Assembly (NCBI GenBank): GCA_010014835.2
Contig: JAAAKB020095570.1
Coordinates: 1 to 21,898 of the forward strand
Direction: 5' to 3'
DNA length: 21,898 nucleotides
Source of the DNA: Apostichopus leukothele
Taxonomy: Eukaryota > Echinodermata > Holothuroidea > Aspidochirotida > Stichopodidae
The first letter of the stretch is position 1. Every line of letters begins with the position of its first letter. Shown here in pieces: positions 18,113 to 21,898 of this stretch. The position numbers were made by a program, and so were the translations under genes. The notes beneath the pieces were generated by a model, which was not told the origin of the DNA, searched no databases, and was given only the letters and a program-made list of their open reading frames with translations.

Positions 18113-19115
18113 TGAAATGATCGACAAAATTTAAGCAGAGACAACTCGGTTTGTGATTATAACGAAACTCAGTTTAAATGAGGTAAATGTCCTCTTATAC
18201 AAACATTTGGAAGCCACTATATTCATAGATTGTAAACAAAGGTATCGAGATTCTATATTGTACACAGAATAACATCTGCGTATCATATTTGCTGTTATGC
18301 GCTGAATTGTATACACGTAGCGTCCATATAGGTCCTCCTTATCATGCACTTCACTTTATTGGTTATTATAATACATTCACGCAATGGTTGCAGACAACGA
18401 TGGGTGGTGTTTCAACCGAACAGTAAAGTCATCTCGGAGTAGGAATACAGTCAAGAGCTTTCAATCTTTTATGAACAAAACTCTGGTTGAAAAATCTGAA
18501 TATGAAGAGCGTTCAGCTGTCGACAGCGTATACGAGAGGTGAAATCGGCAGGTGTTCTGTGGCGGTTTCATGTACCATTGTAAGTTATACCATAACAATT
18601 GCGTGTGAAAGTCAACACATCTCTCCCTGTTCAAAGAGGACGATTAGATGTGAAACTAACACTCATCGTTCGTTCGACTGAAGGTTTTGCCTGATTCATG
18701 TTTTGTCATGTGAGTAAACAACTTATTGAAAGTCTGAAGGAGGTCACTATAGTCTCTAGTGAATTCGAGATTATTGATTAGCGAATACAGTGAATTCTTA
18801 GTGAAAACAATATGGCGATAAAACCCTTCTGTAGATCTAGTATATGCCGGTCGAATAACAAAACACTCGATCAAGACGGCGGAGAGGTGAATAATTAATA
18901 CGGTATTGCATAGCAAAATACTTTGCTAAGTAAACAATTGATTCACACATTATGCAAGTTATAATAATACTTGTATTTGTGAATTCTATTATATTTTCAG
19001 TGTTTTGAAAGACACCAAAATGCAAGAGTCTCAAACGGACCACGAAAAGTTTACAACTTTCACTTAACACCTTTAGGACCATAAATAACACTCGCCGAAA
19101 GCCCAAATTCCCACC

Positions 19116-19145
19116 AATTTTGTGCAATTTGTGCAATTTTGTGCA
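19116..19145 (+). repeat. Imperfect 9-10 bp tandem repeat
   Basis: Three AATTTTGTGC-like units (AATTTTGTGC, AATTTGTGC, AATTTTGTGC). Confidence 0.85.
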
Positions 19146-21226
19146 GCTCCGTAACCATGATTAATATATTTCATATCAAGACAATTAAAGCAACGAAACG
19201 TAACAAAAACCTTTAAAAGGACACGAATATTTTACACCCTCAACTTTTGATCACGGCAATTTTGGATACCAAAATACACGCTTTAAACATCTTACATCAT
19301 TTTACCCCAGGTTCATCCCATATCGTGATATTTGAACACCCATTTCGCCACCTCCTTGATAGGCAACATTACTCTAAAGATATATGAACGAATATATAGT
19401 CTCCAGCATAGACGTGTCAATAAGAGCTCTCTTTGATAAACAAATTGTACCAGTTATTTACACAGTCAATCATAAATCATGACTATAAAAATGTTGAAGA
19501 ACCATAACACCAGGAACATTCTTTGCAACTTGTGGCAATGTAGTATTGGCTCAAGTATACTAAAATAATGGTTGGTCATGAGGGCAAAAGTTTCTTTGAT
19601 ATAGCTCATGTATGGTTTCTCTGGCCATTGATGAGCAAGACAAATACCATACGTTCCAACTATGTGTTATTAGAAGGAACTATCTCATTTTTCTAGGGTA
19701 AATATTGGCAAATGAGCGCCAGGGCAAGGATCTTACTACGATGGATGGGTTTCTCGAAGTCATTTCATGTTACGTTAAAGGAGACGTCATAATGAAATGA
19801 TAATTAACCCCATTTACAGGTTTAAAACATTTCCCCGTAATTTGATGTCCTTTTTTCGTAGTCCGTTATGAAAAACAGACACGTTCCAAAATCTACAAAA
19901 TCAATGTTGACTACAATAGAAAGGTTTTCTCAGTTCAATCGTTTTTCTTTACCTTGGGTGAAAAAGGATGCGGTTAAAAAAAATTCAGTTAAATTCAATG
20001 GCAGGCATCTAAAGTACTTCACCATCTGCCCGGAGGAGTGATGTCCTATTTGACAGATCATGAATGTCTTATTGAATTTGCATTTTGCATCCATGTCTCA
20101 CAACCAGAACAAGACGTAATTCATGGGTGCAGGGACAAGGTTAAGTTCATAAAACCGATATTCTGTTTCCTTAGAATTGCGACAATGATCCAGCGAAATA
20201 TTAAGTATCATATAACATGTATTATATATTGTTCATATCCTTTTTCAGCTCACGATTTAGTTTAACGTGAGAGCAATTTGCTTGTCAAATCTCTATAAAC
20301 TACGTTTCCTTTCAAAAAGTGCATATCGTGTTCACAGCGTGGATAACCCCTCGCATGGTAAACTGGAAATACTTTACAATAATTATTCCTATCACACGTA
20401 GAAGTGTGATGTTCGGAACGTAGTAGGATACCACGCAGCGATCAATGCAGCAACAGCTTTTCAATTTACACACTGAAGTTTGATTGCTTGCTGTGAGAGT
20501 TAAAATAGTTAAATTATTATAGCTATAACAGCAAGAATCTGTGCGTAAAACCAAAAATCACAACTCGGTCCATTTTCAATTAAAAGTGCATTGCACAATC
20601 CGATGTCACATATTTTTTAACAGACCAATACTGAATCGTTTTTGTTTTGCTTGGGCTCTATGAACGTGACCAAACAGGCATGTATAAGCAAACGTGTTTC
20701 TCTCATATCATCTCATGTTAATAGTAAAGACACAATTCAATCACAAGATGGTCTCTACATTTGGGAAAATAACAGAACTTAAATTGTCTTGTGGGTTCCT
20801 GTGTTTTGTTCAGAATAGCAATTATGAATTACTGTTCCTCATTGAAAGGTCGGAAGAGTTCTTAAATACTTGGTATGATTTCTAAAAATATGTGTTATTA
20901 CCAGAATATACCAACTGTATTTTCTTGAAGAGTAATTGAAATTGATCAAAAAATATTAGAAAGCAAAACAGTCTGTCGGTTAAAAACGCCCCTTCCAGAA
21001 ATACAACAATGGCATTAAGTCGAGCAGAAACGCATGCGGCTCCCGATTGAAGCTCTTGCCAGGTGAAGCCCTATCCTTTCTCTTCAGATTGAGGATAAAT
21101 AAACGTGGCAATATTGTAATGAATAAATCCGGCACCTTGAGAGATATCACGCATTAAGAGGTGTAGCAAAACGGTACAGGGTAACACATCGATACGTTCA
21201 TCACATGTGGAACTGCCTAGGTAAGA

Positions 21227-21464
21227 CTGCAACTCCAGCCTTAACGGAGACACACACTCAAGCATCATCATTGGTAAACCAAGCATCATCATTGGTCTAT
21301 GTGATAGAAATAACTGTGATTAACAACTTCCCCAGACAGCTAAGAAAGTCTTATTCCATTTGGAAGGTTATCACATGCCTTATGATCTTTCACGCACAAG
21401 GCTGGGGACTTGCGCATGTCTAAATACGACGCCATTGAGCCAAATGTGCTTCCATTTTGAATGG
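21227..21464 (+). repeat. Dispersed repeat family, copy B
   Basis: Co-linear with copy A (2405-2624), same strand. The YVIEIT...IFHAQ frame runs to TAA at 21421-21423, the same alignment position as in copy A. Relative to A it has a 21-bp internal tandem duplication (AAGCATCATCATTGGT at 21260-21275 and 21281-21296) and a 6-bp length difference, both multiples of three. Confidence 0.7.
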
Positions 21465-21883
21465 TTTTGTCTATGTATTGAAGTATTTATATAATAATGC
21501 AGATGGGTTTTCAAATGTTCAACAGAGAAAGCCTTCTATTAGCTGTTTGGGCATATAAACAAGGTCAAGTTGATGACTGTGTTTGTGCCTCTCTTAATTG
21601 AGAAAAATAAGAGACAATCAAAAGCGATTGTCAAATGGTAACAATATTATATGCTTGAAATCATCAAGCTAGTCTCTACAAACCCAGAGATTAATGGAGT
21701 CATCACAAAAACTGCAATAAAAGGATAAGTTACCATATCATGATCAACAAACATACGTCCCTGATTACCATGTATTGCTCATGGACAGTGACCAACGTGT
21801 AAGCCCGATGCAATGACAAGGAAGAGTGGATCATTATTACTATTGAACACGTAAACAGACCGATTAATGTTACTAACTTATAC
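21465..21883. other. Gene-free stretch
   Basis: AT-rich; no coding frame, RNA gene or repeat is recognised. Confidence 0.6.
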
Positions 21884-21898
21884 TATATATATATATAT
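21884..21898 (+). repeat. TA microsatellite at window edge
   Basis: A run of TA units that continues past the end of the window. Confidence 0.9.

Larger units (their letters stand above)
17010..21226. other. Gene-free stretch with scattered short repeats
   Basis: No gene is recognised in about 4.2 kb. It contains the short repeats and GC-rich patch listed separately, a small TAATACT/AGTATTA hairpin at 17382-17399 amid several TAATACTRAA words, and an ATCACAC/GTGTGAT hairpin near 20391-20411. Frames of 60-100 codons here lack domains. Confidence 0.55.

Noticed and set aside
1-21898. CRISPR array, prokaryotic operons or rRNA genes
   Set aside because: No regularly spaced repeats with unique spacers, no operon-like gene packing, and no rRNA-like sequence; the window is plainly eukaryotic.

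Overview
The window is metazoan genomic DNA carrying one well-supported protein-coding gene. This is a four-exon, plus-strand Hairy/Enhancer-of-split (HES) transcriptional repressor spanning about 3.4 kb (promoter) to 13.1 or 13.7 kb (3' end). Everything else is AT-rich non-coding DNA with repeats. GT-AG introns, multi-kilobase spacing and a Notch-type promoter show an animal. Recurrent GGCCTA-type words and the intron-rich, repeat-strewn layout remind me of a marine invertebrate, perhaps an echinoderm, but that guess is weak.

Layout. 1-870: gene-free, with a 14-G run, a G/C-rich hairpin and a 12-C run. 872-996: two near-identical 28-bp palindromes, each flanked by its own exact 7-bp direct repeat, like two insertions of a minimal inverted-repeat element. 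1000-3400: gene-free, with a 49-bp tandem repeat (2328-2430) and one copy of a dispersed repeat (2405-2624) whose sister copy lies near the far end (21227-21464). 3440-3880: the HES promoter, with a CACGTG E-box, an exact PBX/MEIS-type decamer, two CCAATCAG boxes 33 bp apart and a head-to-head pair of CSL/Su(H) sites 16 bp apart (the Su(H) paired-site, or SPS, arrangement). 3880-4339: likely 5' leader, possibly spliced. 4340-12955: coding exons, with introns of 5.4, 1.1 and 0.7 kb. 12956 to about 13770: 3' UTR with two AATAAA signals. 13770-21226: no recognisable gene; a decayed tRNA-Thr-like sequence (16940-17009), several short tandem or direct repeats and a GC-rich patch (18014-18112). The last 430 bp end in a TA microsatellite.

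The predicted protein is 459 aa: a short N-terminus, bHLH (about 10-65), Orange domain (about 84-121), a long Ser/Pro/Thr-rich region and a C-terminal WRPW Groucho-recruitment motif. Exons 2 and 3 (32 codons; 29 codons plus 1 nt) match the layout I recall for vertebrate Hes1. The striking deviation is the basic region: the proline typical of HES is Arg here (R13), and a proline sits two residues earlier (P11), as in DEC/BHLHE40 proteins.

The pieces form a coherent Notch-output module: an SPS for Notch ICD-CSL complexes, general CCAAT/TALE promoter input, E-boxes that could allow HES autorepression, and a bHLH-Orange-WRPW product.
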